From assembly GCF_023243045.1 (NCBI RefSeq), contig NZ_JALKFX010000099.1:1-33538 (forward strand): 33,538 nucleotides of DNA. Reading direction: 5' to 3'. This DNA is from Frankia sp. AgB32 (lineage in GTDB: Bacteria > Actinomycetota > Actinomycetes > Frankiales > Frankiaceae). Made by a program: the position numbers and the translations under genes. Position 1 is the stretch's first letter. Each line of letters starts with the position of its first letter. Below are positions 1-8,302 of this stretch, piece after piece. The notes beneath the pieces were generated by a model. The model saw nothing but the letters and a program-made list of their open reading frames with translations, ran no database searches and was not told the origin of the DNA.

Positions 1-35
1 ATCCCGGCGCGCGCCAGGATCGCGGCGCTGGGCCG

Positions 36-1469
36 GTGCCCCCGGTCGACCCCGGCGCGCGCAGCGCGGGGCGAGGCCAGAGCCGTCAGCCAGGGCGCTA
101 TGACGACCGCCCCGACGGGCGTGATCGCCATGACGACGTGGACGGGTACGCCGGCGCCGATCCATACCGGGATCACCACGTCGCACGGGACCCTCGTCGC
201 GCCGCTGCGGGCGTTCCGCCGACGCGGCCCGATCTTCCCGACCTCGACGAGCCGCCCGCGGCGCCGCGGCGTGGCGGTGCGCGCCGCGGGCTGACCATGA
301 TCGCAGCGGCGCTGGCCGCGATCGTGCTGCTGCTCGCCACCACCGGCTGGGCCGTGCTGCGTCACTACGACGGCCGGGTGCGCCACGTGCCGCTGACCTT
401 CTCCTCCGGCGTCGACCGACCGTCGGCGGCGGGTAGCGGAACGCAGAACATCCTGTTGGTCGGGTCGGACTCCCGGTCGGGCACGAACGGTGAGTTCGGC
501 AACGCGGAGGGGCAGCGGTCGGACACGACGATCCTGGCGCACCTCGACGCCAGCGGCTCGACGACGCTGATCTCCTTTCCCCGGGACCTGTGGGTGCGCC
601 TCCCCGCCTACACCGACGCCAAGGGCACCCGGCACGACGCGCAGCGCTCGAAGCTGAACTCGGCCTACTCCTACGGCGGCCCGTCCCTGCTCGTGTCGAC
701 GATCGAGGGCCTCACCGGAATCAGGATCAACCACTACGTCCAGATCGACTTCGTCGGTTTCCAGGGCATGACCGACGCCCTGGGCGGCGTCACCGTCTGC
801 ATCAAGGAACTACCGCCCGAGCTGAAGGCGCGGGGTTTCGACAACCTGCACGACCACTACTCCGGCTTCTCCGGACAGGTGGGGGAGAACCGGCTCAACG
901 GCGCGCAGGCCCTCGCGTTCGTCCGCCAGCGCTACGGTCTGCCGGAGAGCGACATCGACCGGATCCGCCGCCAGCAGCAGTTCCTGGGGGTCGTGTTCAA
1001 GCGGATCGCCTCCTCGGACACCCTGTTCAACCCGTCGAAGCTGATCAACGTGGTGGACGCCGCGACCTCGGCGCTGACCCTCGATGAGGGGACGTCCCTC
1101 GGTGATCTGCGCGGCCTGGCGGTGCGCATGCAGTCCATCGGCACCGGCGGGGTCGCCTTCGCCACGGTGCCCGCGGCAGCCGCCACCCGGGCGGGCCAGA
1201 GCGTCCTCCTGACGGATCCGGCCCAGCTCGGGGCATTCCTCAAGCCCTTCGGCGGCCGGGTCGGCGAGGAGAGCACGACCGGCGCCCTTCCGGCCAGCCC
1301 GGCCGGTGCGCCCGCCCACGCGGTACCCGCCACCTGGTCCGGGTCGGCCTCGGTACAGGCGGCGGCCCTCGCCGCGTCCTCGGCGACCGCGTCCTGGGCG
1401 ACCGCGACCTCGACTGCGGCGGCTGCCACCCAGGAGGCCGCACCGGCGGGCGTCGGCTGTACCTACTGA
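36..1469 (+). CDS. LytR-CpsA-Psr (LCP) family protein, possibly 5'-partial
   Basis: LCP proteins are membrane-anchored enzymes that transfer undecaprenyl-linked glycopolymers (teichoic-acid-like polymers, arabinogalactan) to peptidoglycan outside the cell. The product has an Arg/Asp/Pro-rich cytoplasmic tail (about residues 1-87), one membrane segment (about 88-106), then the LCP domain from about residue 138. The domain shows NILLVGSDSR, the RSDTTIL strand with its Asp, SFPRDLWV, and the conserved Arg-rich stretch DIDRIRRQQQFL. These are the positions that bind pyrophosphate and Mg in characterised LCP proteins. A Pro/Ala/Ser-rich tail follows and ends GVGCTY. The start used is GTG at 36. 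The frame stays open to the window edge and no clear ribosome site is visible, so the gene may begin upstream. It converges on the YihY-type gene, with a tandem duplication across the join. Family assignment is secure; the polymer is unknown. Confidence 0.88.
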   Translation: MPPVDPGARSAGRGQSRQPGRYDDRPDGRDRHDDVDGYAGADPYRDHHVARDPRRAAAGVPPTRPDLPDLDEPPAAPRRGGARRGLTMIAAALAAIVLLLATTGWAVLRHYDGRVRHVPLTFSSGVDRPSAAGSGTQNILLVGSDSRSGTNGEFGNAEGQRSDTTILAHLDASGSTTLISFPRDLWVRLPAYTDAKGTRHDAQRSKLNSAYSYGGPSLLVSTIEGLTGIRINHYVQIDFVGFQGMTDALGGVTVCIKELPPELKARGFDNLHDHYSGFSGQVGENRLNGAQALAFVRQRYGLPESDIDRIRRQQQFLGVVFKRIASSDTLFNPSKLINVVDAATSALTLDEGTSLGDLRGLAVRMQSIGTGGVAFATVPAAAATRAGQSVLLTDPAQLGAFLKPFGGRVGEESTTGALPASPAGAPAHAVPATWSGSASVQAAALAASSATASWATATSTAAAATQEAAPAGVGCTY

Positions 1470-1503
1470 CCTGACGGCGCCGCCTACTGACCTGACGGCG
1501 CCG
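1462..1503. repeat. 21-bp perfect tandem duplication at a convergent gene junction
   Basis: The unit CCTACTGACCTGACGGCGCCG occurs twice in direct tandem (1462-1482 and 1483-1503, described by position). The first copy contains the TGA stop of the LCP gene. The second contains the TAG stop of the minus-strand YihY-type gene. Each copy carries both stop triplets, so loss or gain of a copy would leave both proteins nearly unchanged. Confidence 0.9.
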
Positions 1504-2623
1504 CGAGACCGGAGGCGGACGTCGGATCCTCGCGCGCGCGGTGGCGTTCGTCCAGCGCGGCGTTGAGCTCGGCGCCGAACAGCACCGCGAGCGCTGTGAT
1601 GTAGAAGAACAGCAGTGCGGCGACCGGCGAGGCCAGCGAGCCGTAGACCAGCTCGTTGCTGAACACCACCTCAAGGTAGAGCCGCAGCAGGTAGCTGCCC
1701 ACCAACCAGCACAGCAGCGCCAGCGTCGCCCCCGGCAGCGCGCGCCACCACGCTCGGCGAACTGGAAGCGAAAGGTGGTAGAGCGACGTCAGCATCGTCA
1801 GCGCGAGCAGGCCCACCAGCGGCCAGAACAGCAGGGTGAGCAGGCGGTCGACGACCGGATGCCGGTCGGCGTCGAGGATCCGGGAGATGATGCCGGGACC
1901 GAGGACGAGCGCCGGCAGGATGATCATTCCGCTGGTCACCTGGGCCAGGAACAGGCCGAGGGCCAGCAGCCGGCTGCGGACCGCCGAGCGCAGATCACGC
2001 TGCCCGTAGGCGATGGTGATGGTGTTTACGAACGTGGCCATAGCGGTGGATCCCGTCCACAGCGACAGGATGAAACCGATGGAGATCACGTCCGGGCGGC
2101 CGCGGGAGAGGATCTCGTCGACCGTGGGACGGACGGCGTCGTCGACGACGGACTCGGTGAGCAGATCGCCCGCCCCGCGCAGGATGCTGCCGCGGATGGT
2201 GCCGAGCGCGTTGTGGCCGATCGCCTCCGCCACATATCCGAGCGCGCCGAGCAGCGACAGCAGCAGCGGGGGGAGGGACAGCAGCTGCCAGAAGCCGGCC
2301 TCGGCCGCCAGGCCCAGCACCCGGTGCCGCCAGGCGTTGGCGACGGTGCGTCGGACCAGCCGCACCGGTCCCCGCGGTACGCGCCGACGCTGCCGGTCCA
2401 GCTTGCGAAAGGCTGAGCTGCGCCGCACCCGGGCCCGTGCGGTCGCGTTCCGACGACGGGCCTGCGTCACCAGATCGGGGGCGACGCCGACGGCTGCCCG
2501 GCGCACCAGCGGAAGCCAGCGACCCCGACCCGGACCGGGCGCCACGGGAGCAGTCGCGTCATTTCCCGTGGCGGCCACGAGCCCACCGTATGGCCTGGTG
2601 ACGGCCGCGGAGGTCAACGGCAC
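1484..2623 (-). CDS. YihY/BrkB family inner-membrane protein
   Basis: This is a polytopic membrane protein of the YihY/virulence factor BrkB family (COG1295), whose biochemical role is not settled. After a basic N-terminal region of roughly 100 residues come several hydrophobic segments. They include AGFWQLLSLPPLLLSLLGAL, a stretch around IGFILSLWTGSTAMATFVNTI (the family's SxG-type loop before a YGQRD motif), LALGLFLAQVTSGMIILPALV, LLTLLFWPLVGLLALTML, LPGATLALLCWLVGSYLL, and a last one ending FFYITALAVLFGAELNA. The GAELNA motif near the C-terminus is typical of the family. The start at 2623 is GTG with a weak ribosome site. An in-frame GTG 15 codons downstream, preceded by GGTGGG, is also possible. 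It stands alone, convergent with the LCP gene. Confidence 0.85.
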   Translation of the reverse strand: MPLTSAAVTRPYGGLVAATGNDATAPVAPGPGRGRWLPLVRRAAVGVAPDLVTQARRRNATARARVRRSSAFRKLDRQRRRVPRGPVRLVRRTVANAWRHRVLGLAAEAGFWQLLSLPPLLLSLLGALGYVAEAIGHNALGTIRGSILRGAGDLLTESVVDDAVRPTVDEILSRGRPDVISIGFILSLWTGSTAMATFVNTITIAYGQRDLRSAVRSRLLALGLFLAQVTSGMIILPALVLGPGIISRILDADRHPVVDRLLTLLFWPLVGLLALTMLTSLYHLSLPVRRAWWRALPGATLALLCWLVGSYLLRLYLEVVFSNELVYGSLASPVAALLFFYITALAVLFGAELNAALDERHRAREDPTSASGLAAPSGQ

Positions 2624-2729
2624 CCGGGCGACCGACCACGCCCCGTAGCCTGATCGGGCGGTCCAGCGTCAGACCGCCGGTGTGCACCGCTACCTGGGAT
2701 CGGTTCCGACTTCGGTACGGGTAGCGAAA

Positions 2730-2759
2730 GGGGCACCCCACGGCGTCGTGGCGTGCCCC
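2730..2759 (-). terminator. Stem-loop downstream of the small zinc-ribbon gene
   Basis: Two 13-base arms (2730-2742 and 2747-2759) pair with a single mismatch around a 4-base loop. The structure starts about 22 bases after the TAA stop of the 66-residue gene. On the minus strand a short T run follows the stem. This fits an intrinsic terminator separating that gene from the YihY-type gene further along the same strand. Confidence 0.7.
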
Positions 2760-2781
2760 CGGAAATTACTGAGTGCGATTG

Positions 2782-2982
2782 TTAGGAGACGCTGAGCTTA
2801 TCCGTCTCGTCGTGGTACTCGACGGCCATCTCCCGGAGCTTGGAGTCGTGAGACTTGGCGTGATGCCGGCAGAAGAGCAGGTCTCCACCGCCCGGTAGCA
2901 CCACCCGCACGTATGCCTGGGCACCGCACCGGTCGCAACGATCGAGGTTGGTCAGCGTCGGCTTCGTGGTAGTCCCTGTCAC
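2782..2982 (-). CDS. Small zinc-ribbon protein (DUF7455-like)
   Basis: The 66-residue cytoplasmic protein has a probable zinc-binding set: CDRCGAQAYV near residues 16-19 (CxxC), then FCRHHAKSH near residues 38-42. An acidic C-terminal tail follows. Small proteins of this form are common in actinobacteria next to housekeeping genes and have no assigned function. The start is GTG at 2982, chosen because GGAG lies five bases upstream. The gene stands alone between sepH and a strong terminator-like hairpin. Base use is less extreme than its neighbours around the promoter. The DUF name is from memory; the zinc-ribbon reading rests on visible Cys/His spacing. Confidence 0.75.
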   Translation of the reverse strand: MTGTTTKPTLTNLDRCDRCGAQAYVRVVLPGGGDLLFCRHHAKSHDSKLREMAVEYHDETDKLSVS

Positions 2983-3140
2983 ATCTACTCCAACTGTGTT
3001 AGGCGGTCAGACGTTCCAACTGACCATGTGACGGTTTACTCACAGCCGGCTCTCGTGGCGTCATTGCATCCAGAGCGGCGTGGTGCCCGCGGCCTGGCGT
3101 CGTCCGCGGGTGGGTCACTCCTCGGTCTCATGGGGCCCGA

Positions 3141-5267
3141 TCAGGTCCGTCGAGCGCCGAAGACGATGTCGTCCCATGCTGGCACTGACTTGCGCCCGCG
3201 TCGACCGCCTGCGGGACGTTCCCCCCCACGGGTGCCGTTGTTCTGGCGTCCCCGTGACGTAGAGCCTGCATCCGACTGCTCTGCGTTCGCGTCATCGTTG
3301 CCGTCCGTTGTGGACTGCTCCTTCTGTGTGGAGCTCGGTCCACTCCCGGCCTCCGCCGTGGCCTGGGAGGGTCGCCGCCTGCCGGTCTCGGCAACGGCCG
3401 CCGGTGGCCGCACCTCGGTGGTGGCCGCGGGCGCCGACGGGGCCGTCGCGCGCTCGGCGTCGGAAGTCGAGGGTGGCGTGGATTTCGCTGCCGGAGCGGG
3501 ATTCTTCGCTGCGGCGGGGGGCCCCGCCGGCCTGCCGGGCGGGGCGCCGGCGGTGCGGCCGGCGCCGTCCGACGCGCCTGTCGGCGCCGATCCGGCGGCC
3601 CCGCCCGGCGTGGATGTGGCGGAAATCACACTCGACGGGCTGGCCTGGGCGACGGCCGCACGGGGATTTTCCTCGTTTCGTCCCGCGCTCCGGGCGACCG
3701 CCGCCGCTGGAGCCGCTGATGCCGCTGGCGCACCCGGCGCCGGTCGGGCCGCCGGCCCACCGCGCCCGGTGGTGGCCGGCGCGGTGCCGCCCCGGCCCGG
3801 TTCGAGGGCGACACGCCGGCCGGTGTTGCGCGGCAGCGAGCTGACTCGGCTCGCGGCCGTGCGCCGCGGCGGCTGCGGATCGGGTCGGCGTGGAGCCGCG
3901 GCGCCGACGCCGTCCACGTCCGCAATACCGACCGGGTCGGCGTCGTCCTCGAACTCGGCGGCGTCATCGACGGGCCGGCCGTCATCCACGGCCGGGCCGT
4001 CGTGACGGCCGGCGGGGGCGCTCGCGGAGGCAGGGGGGCCGGCGAGGGCAGCAGCCGCCGGCTCGGCGTCGACGGGCGGGTAGGACTCGCCGGGAAGGTC
4101 GGCGTACGCCGCGTCCCGCGAGAGCGCGGCGTACTCCCGTCCCGTAGGTGCCGGCGGGTACGCGACGTTGACACGGTCGGCGCCGCTGTGCGCGCTGGGG
4201 GCACCGACGGGCGAGCGGAAACCGGCTGCGGCGATGCCGGCCGCGCCGATGCCCGCACCGCCCTCGATCGCACCCCCCGGCAGACCGGCGGCGGTGAACC
4301 CGGCGGCCGGCGTGGCCGCGGTCTCGGCCGCGAGCGGGCCACCGTGCGCGGGCGTCGCCTCGACGCTCGGTCGCCGGCCGGCGCCGGGGACCTCGGACTG
4401 GACGGAGTCGTCCCACTGCTGGGCGGGAGTCGGCTGCCAGCGCGGGTCCGGGCGGGACGCCGGGTTGCGCAGCGTGGCGGCCGGGCGCTGGGGCTGTCCG
4501 TCGCCGCCCGGATGGGCGGCGGGGGCGGGCGCGAAGGCGGCGGGCTGCGGGTAGGCACGCGGGTCGGAGTCGGCGCCGGGCAGGGCCGCGGCGGGCCGGA
4601 CCGGCATCGCCGGCACGCCCTGGTCGGACACCAGCGTCAGCGCGGGTCCGGCGGTGCGCGGCGGGAGGGCGGCGGGCGGCGCCGGGCTCGGCGCGGGCTG
4701 CTCGGCGCCCTCGGGGGCGACGAGCGCGCGCGCCGCGTCGTCGTGCGGGCGGACTCGGCGCACGACCGGATCCCACGTCCACCGTGCGCAGCGGCTCTCC
4801 GAGGTGAGCTGGACCAGCCAGATGCCGTCGACGCGACGCCAGGCGTCCCACTGCGCCGCGGCCGGATTGTCCTGGGCGACGACCAGGCGGGCGTCGACGA
4901 CCTCGCCTAGGGGCCGGCCCGGCACCCCGCCGGGGTCCTTGGGTAGCAGCGCGGCTCGCGCCTCCTGGACGACGCGGGCCCGTTCGGCCAGCACCGGACC
5001 CTCGTAGCGTTCGACCCGTTCCACCGGAATACCCGCCGCGCGGGCCACCTCGGCGGCTGTCTCGCCGGCCCGCAGCCTGGCCTGGATCTCCCGCGGCGTC
5101 AGCGCGCTCTCGGTACGCACCTCGTTGCGCCGGACCCCGCGCAGGGCAGCCCGGAGTCGATCGTCCACCGGCACGCGGAACTGCTCGCCGTCGGTCCTGC
5201 CGGCCGCGTCCGCGAGCACGAGGTAGCCGCCGTCCTCGCTGAGTGCGACCGCCCGCAGCTCACGCAT
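3141..5267 (-). CDS. sepH: SepH septation protein (DUF3071), with a very long disordered linker
   Basis: SepH is an actinobacterial cell-division protein that stimulates FtsZ assembly at the septum. The N-terminus matches the family: MRELRAVALSEDGGYLVL, then a helix-turn-helix (about residues 55-90, TPREIQARLRAGETAAEVAR) and a conserved region through WDAWRRVDGIWLVQL and RWTWDPVVRRVRP (to about 195). The C-terminus keeps the conserved short motif RKSVPAWDDIVFG. Between them lie about 490 residues of Ala/Pro/Gly/Arg-rich low-complexity sequence. The 708-residue length is about twice what I recall for Streptomyces SepH. The start at 5267 is chosen over an upstream in-frame ATG at 5366 because AGGAGG sits directly before it and the family N-terminus begins here. 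ppgK lies upstream on the same strand, 246 bases away. Confidence 0.92.
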   Translation of the reverse strand: MRELRAVALSEDGGYLVLADAAGRTDGEQFRVPVDDRLRAALRGVRRNEVRTESALTPREIQARLRAGETAAEVARAAGIPVERVERYEGPVLAERARVVQEARAALLPKDPGGVPGRPLGEVVDARLVVAQDNPAAAQWDAWRRVDGIWLVQLTSESRCARWTWDPVVRRVRPHDDAARALVAPEGAEQPAPSPAPPAALPPRTAGPALTLVSDQGVPAMPVRPAAALPGADSDPRAYPQPAAFAPAPAAHPGGDGQPQRPAATLRNPASRPDPRWQPTPAQQWDDSVQSEVPGAGRRPSVEATPAHGGPLAAETAATPAAGFTAAGLPGGAIEGGAGIGAAGIAAAGFRSPVGAPSAHSGADRVNVAYPPAPTGREYAALSRDAAYADLPGESYPPVDAEPAAAALAGPPASASAPAGRHDGPAVDDGRPVDDAAEFEDDADPVGIADVDGVGAAAPRRPDPQPPRRTAASRVSSLPRNTGRRVALEPGRGGTAPATTGRGGPAARPAPGAPAASAAPAAAVARSAGRNEENPRAAVAQASPSSVISATSTPGGAAGSAPTGASDGAGRTAGAPPGRPAGPPAAAKNPAPAAKSTPPSTSDAERATAPSAPAATTEVRPPAAVAETGRRRPSQATAEAGSGPSSTQKEQSTTDGNDDANAEQSDAGSTSRGRQNNGTRGGERPAGGRRGRKSVPAWDDIVFGARRT

Positions 5268-5513
5268 GGCGCCTCCTGTTCTCTCGAAGCCGTCCCGCCG
5301 TCCTCGGCCGGTCCCGGGCGCACCCGCTGGGTGCGTCGGTGGACCGGCCTGAGGGCAGGTCGACATGACGCACCCGAACCCGCCTTCGGTACGTGCGTCC
5401 CGGTAGGTGACAGCCTGCCATCGATAACGCCGGTCGGGTGGGTGGCGGCAGGCGACACGCGCAGTCTGACCGAGTCGGGCCTGTCCGGTCGGGCCGGCGA
5501 AGGCCGGATCGTC

Positions 5514-6383
5514 CTAGGGCCGCCGGCCGCCGGGCGGGCGGGTCGCCGGGCCGCGGCGCCGTGCGGCCCGGGCTGGCGGGCGCGGCCGGCCCTGGTCGGT
5601 CAGGCCGGCCATGGCGGCTCCGATGATGCCCGCCTCGTTCTGCAACTGCGCCGGAACCACGCGGGTACGGACATCGAGCTCGTCGAGGAACCGGTCGGCC
5701 TTCTTGCTGACGCCGCCACCGATGATGATCAGATCGGGCCAGAGCAGCGCCTCGAGGGTCCGCAGGTAGCGGGTGACCCGCTTGGCCCACTTCTCCCAGG
5801 ACAGGTCGTCCCGCTCCCGTGCCGCGTCGGACGCCCTGGTCTCCGCGTCGTGCCCTTGGATCTCCAGGTGGCCCAGCTCGGTGTTCGGGACGAGCTGGCC
5901 GTGCAGGAACAGCGCCGTCCCGATGCCCGCGCCGAACGTCGTCATGATCACCAGGCCGCCGGTGTCCCGGCCGGCACCGAAGGCCATCTCGGCGATACCC
6001 GCCGCGTCCGCGTCGTTGACCGTTGTGACATCCGCCGCGGCGGGCACCCCGCCGCCCGGGGCTGGCACGGAGGTGGGGGTCACGCCCGCGGCGCCGAGGG
6101 CCGCGGACAGCACCGCGACGGCGTCCGTGCCGATCCAGGCCGGGTCGATGTTCGCGGCCGTCATCGCCACGCCGTTCCTGACGACCGCGGGCAGCGCCAC
6201 CCCGACCGGTCCGGTCCAGCCGAAGTGGCCGACGACCTCGGCCACGGTGCCGGCGACGGCGGCGGGGTCGGCCGGCTGCGGAGTCGGGATGCGGTGCCGA
6301 GGCGCGGCCAGTGAACCGTCCTCGACGTTGACCGGAGCGCCTTTGATGCCGGTCCCTCCGACGTCAACCCCGAAGACCTGCAT
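5514..6383 (-). CDS. ppgK: Polyphosphate glucokinase (ROK family)
   Basis: This cytoplasmic enzyme phosphorylates glucose to glucose-6-phosphate using polyphosphate or ATP (EC 2.7.1.63). Visible motifs are the N-terminal phosphate loop [10 protein letters not shown] (residues 6-15), VNDADAAG with the catalytic Asp, [12 protein letters not shown], the substrate-binding [16 protein letters not shown], and [14 protein letters not shown] near the C-terminus. The [14 protein letters not shown] block and the following WEKWAKRV segment resemble polyphosphate glucokinases rather than ATP-only ROK kinases. The usual ROK zinc motif (CxCGxxGC) is absent, as expected for this branch. The ATG at 6383 is preceded by GGGAGGGG. 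The C-terminal 25 residues are Arg/Pro/Gly-rich and may be a disordered addition. Confidence 0.92.
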   Translation of the reverse strand: MQVFGVDVGGTGIKGAPVNVEDGSLAAPRHRIPTPQPADPAAVAGTVAEVVGHFGWTGPVGVALPAVVRNGVAMTAANIDPAWIGTDAVAVLSAALGAAGVTPTSVPAPGGGVPAAADVTTVNDADAAGIAEMAFGAGRDTGGLVIMTTFGAGIGTALFLHGQLVPNTELGHLEIQGHDAETRASDAARERDDLSWEKWAKRVTRYLRTLEALLWPDLIIIGGGVSKKADRFLDELDVRTRVVPAQLQNEAGIIGAAMAGLTDQGRPRPPARAARRRGPATRPPGGRRP

Positions 6384-6697
6384 GGTCGAGCCCCTCCCGC
6401 GCCGATGTGCCGTCAGCGGGAACGGCGCCGCCGGTCCCGCGCGGCCGGGCGCGCACGGCTCCGTCCGTCGCCGGGCTGGCGATGGCGGGCCGGTTTCCTC
6501 GACCGCTGGGAATCAAGTCTCGCAGGCTCGGGCGCCGCCGTGGCGTCCGCCTGCCCGGCGCGGGCCGCGGCGCGGTCGGGACGGACCGCGCAGGCGCGCC
6601 CGGCCGGGGTCGATCCGGTGCCCGCGGCTGGCCGCCCGCTGGGCACACCGGTCGGTGTCGGGTCGATCCGTGCAGGTCAGCTGGGTACCCTGAAGGG
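6384..6697. other. Divergent intergenic region between ppgK and moaA
   Basis: These 314 bases hold no convincing gene. The only signals seen are the ppgK ribosome site next to 6383 and a TANNNT hexamer (6686-6691, TACCCT) six bases before the moaA GTG. No cofactor riboswitch fold was recognised. Confidence 0.5.
6686..6691 (+). promoter_or_regulatory. Candidate -10 hexamer for a leaderless moaA transcript
   Basis: TACCCT fits the actinobacterial TANNNT -10 pattern and ends six bases before the GTG at 6698. Transcription could therefore begin at the start codon itself. The only purine-rich ribosome-site candidate (GAAGG) is one base from the start codon, too close to work. No good -35 is visible, so this is tentative. 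Confidence 0.4.
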
Positions 6698-7684
6698 GTG
6701 GACCTCGCCGACACCTTTGGTCGGGTGGCGACCGATCTGCGGGTGTCGTTGACCGACCGCTGCAATCTGCGCTGCACCTACTGCATGCCGGCCGAAGGCC
6801 TGCCCTGGCTGCCGTCCGAACGGATGCTGACCGACGGCGAGATCGTCCGGTTGGTCGGGGTCGCGGTCCGGCTGCTCGGCGTCACCGAGATTCGGCTCAC
6901 CGGCGGCGAGCCCACGCTGCGGCCCGGGCTGGCCGACCTGGTGGGCCGGCTCGCCGCGCTGCGGCCTCGGCCGCAGCTGTCGCTCACCACCAACGGGCTG
7001 TCCCTGGCCCGGCTCGCCGCCCGGCTGCGCGCCGCCGGGCTGGACCGGGTCAACGTCTCGCTGGACACCCTCGATCCTGTCCGCTTCGCTCGCATCACCC
7101 GCCGTGACCGGCTTGGTGACGTTCTGGCGGGGCTGCGGGCCGCCGCCGCGAGCGGCCTGGCGCCGGTGAAGGTCAACAGCGTGCTCCTGCGCGGGGTCAA
7201 CGACGATGAGGCGCCGCGCCTGCTGCGCTGGTCCCTTGCCGAGGGTTACGAGCTGCGGTTCATCGAGCAGATGCCACTTGACGCCCAGCACGGCTGGCGG
7301 CGCTCGACGATGGTGACGGCGGGGGAGACGCTGGCCGCGCTGCGGGCCGAGTTCACCCTGCGACCGTTGCCAGGCCGGGGCAGCGCGCCCGCGGAGCTGT
7401 TCGAGATCGACGGGGGATCCGGCCGGGTGGGCGTGATCGGCTCGGTGTCGGCGCCGTTCTGCGCGGCCTGCGACCGGGTCCGGCTGACCGCCGACGGTCA
7501 GGTGCGCAACTGCCTGTTCGCCCGCGAGGAGAGCGATCTGCGCCTTGCGCTGCGGGCCGGCGCCGATGACGAGCGGCTCGCCGACCTGTGGCGCGCCGCG
7601 GTGCGCGGCAAGCACGCCGGCCACGGCATCGACGACGTGACCTTCCGCCAGCCCGACCGGCCGATGTCGGCGATCGGCGGATGA
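6698..7684 (+). CDS. moaA: GTP 3',8-cyclase MoaA
   Basis: MoaA is a radical-SAM enzyme. With MoaC it converts GTP to cyclic pyranopterin monophosphate, the first step of molybdenum cofactor synthesis. The radical-SAM cluster motif CNLRCTYC gives Cys22, Cys26 and Cys29. The C-terminal cluster is Cys255, Cys258 and Cys272 (CxxC then 13 residues then C), as in MoaA. LTGGEPTLRP (SAM binding), NVSLDTLD and FIEQMPLD are also present. The protein ends PMSAIGG; a terminal Gly-Gly is conserved in the family. The GTG at 6698 is chosen over the longer open frame because the family N-terminus (DTFGRVATDLRVSLTDRCN) begins here. It overlaps mobA by four bases (ATGA), so the two are co-transcribed and probably translationally coupled. 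Confidence 0.95.
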   Translation: MDLADTFGRVATDLRVSLTDRCNLRCTYCMPAEGLPWLPSERMLTDGEIVRLVGVAVRLLGVTEIRLTGGEPTLRPGLADLVGRLAALRPRPQLSLTTNGLSLARLAARLRAAGLDRVNVSLDTLDPVRFARITRRDRLGDVLAGLRAAAASGLAPVKVNSVLLRGVNDDEAPRLLRWSLAEGYELRFIEQMPLDAQHGWRRSTMVTAGETLAALRAEFTLRPLPGRGSAPAELFEIDGGSGRVGVIGSVSAPFCAACDRVRLTADGQVRNCLFAREESDLRLALRAGADDERLADLWRAAVRGKHAGHGIDDVTFRQPDRPMSAIGG

Positions 7685-8277
7685 CGTCCGACTGGAGTGC
7701 CGTGATCTGCGCGGGCGGTGCGGCCCGCCGGCTCGGGGGCCGGGACAAGCCCGCGGTCGTCGTCGGCGGGGCCACGCTGCTGGACCGGGTGCTCGCGGCG
7801 GCGGCCGGCGCCCGGCAGCGGGTGGTCGTCGGGCCCGTCCGGGACCTCGCGGCGACGCCGGGTGCGCCGGTGCGGTGGCGGCGGGAGGATCCGCCGGGCG
7901 GGGGCCCGGTCGCCGCGATCGCCGCCGGATTCGCCGTGGTCGACACCCCGCTCGTCGCTGTGCTCGCCGCCGACCTGCCGTTCCTGACCGATCGGGAGCT
8001 GGACCTGCTTCGGGGCGGCGTCGAGCGGCCGGGCCTGGACGTCGCCGTGCTCGTCGATCCGGCCGGCCGGCGGCAGTACCTCGCCGCGATGTGGCGCGCG
8101 GACCGGCTGCGCGCCGCGCTGCCCGCGGATCCAACCGGGCGGTCCGTGCGTTCCCTGCTCGCCGGCCGGGCGGTGCGCGAGGTCCCGGCGGGCGAGCTGG
8201 CCTGCCTCGACTGCGACGAGCCGGGTGACGTCGAGCGGGCGCTGCGATGGGCCGCCCGGCCGGGCGCGGCGGGCTGA
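7681..8277 (+). CDS. mobA: Molybdenum cofactor guanylyltransferase MobA
   Basis: MobA transfers GMP from GTP to molybdopterin, giving the guanine dinucleotide form used by DMSO-reductase-type enzymes. The 198-residue product has the nucleotidyltransferase signature near its start (ICAGGAARRLGGRDKP, with the Gly-rich loop, Arg and Lys). Further on it has DLPFLT with the metal-binding Asp, and a VLVDPAGRRQYLAAMWR segment. The ATG at 7681 shares its last two bases plus G with the TGA of moaA (ATGA overlap). No separate ribosome site is obvious, which fits coupling. Other NTP-transferase-3 proteins (CTP:molybdopterin transferases) look similar, but pairing with moaA favours the MobA role. The gene converges with a small membrane-protein gene 25 bases beyond its stop. 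Confidence 0.88.
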   Translation: MTSDWSAVICAGGAARRLGGRDKPAVVVGGATLLDRVLAAAAGARQRVVVGPVRDLAATPGAPVRWRREDPPGGGPVAAIAAGFAVVDTPLVAVLAADLPFLTDRELDLLRGGVERPGLDVAVLVDPAGRRQYLAAMWRADRLRAALPADPTGRSVRSLLAGRAVREVPAGELACLDCDEPGDVERALRWAARPGAAG

Positions 8278-8302
8278 TCCCGCCGGCGTCGCGCCCGGCG
8301 CG

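Noticed and set aside
5268-5366. Longer sepH start at 5366
   Set aside because: The extra 33 residues are not SepH-like, and a perfect AGGAGG precedes the ATG at 5267.
6384-6697. Molybdenum cofactor riboswitch upstream of moaA
   Set aside because: No matching fold was recognised, and a -10 hexamer six bases before the start codon leaves no room for a leader.
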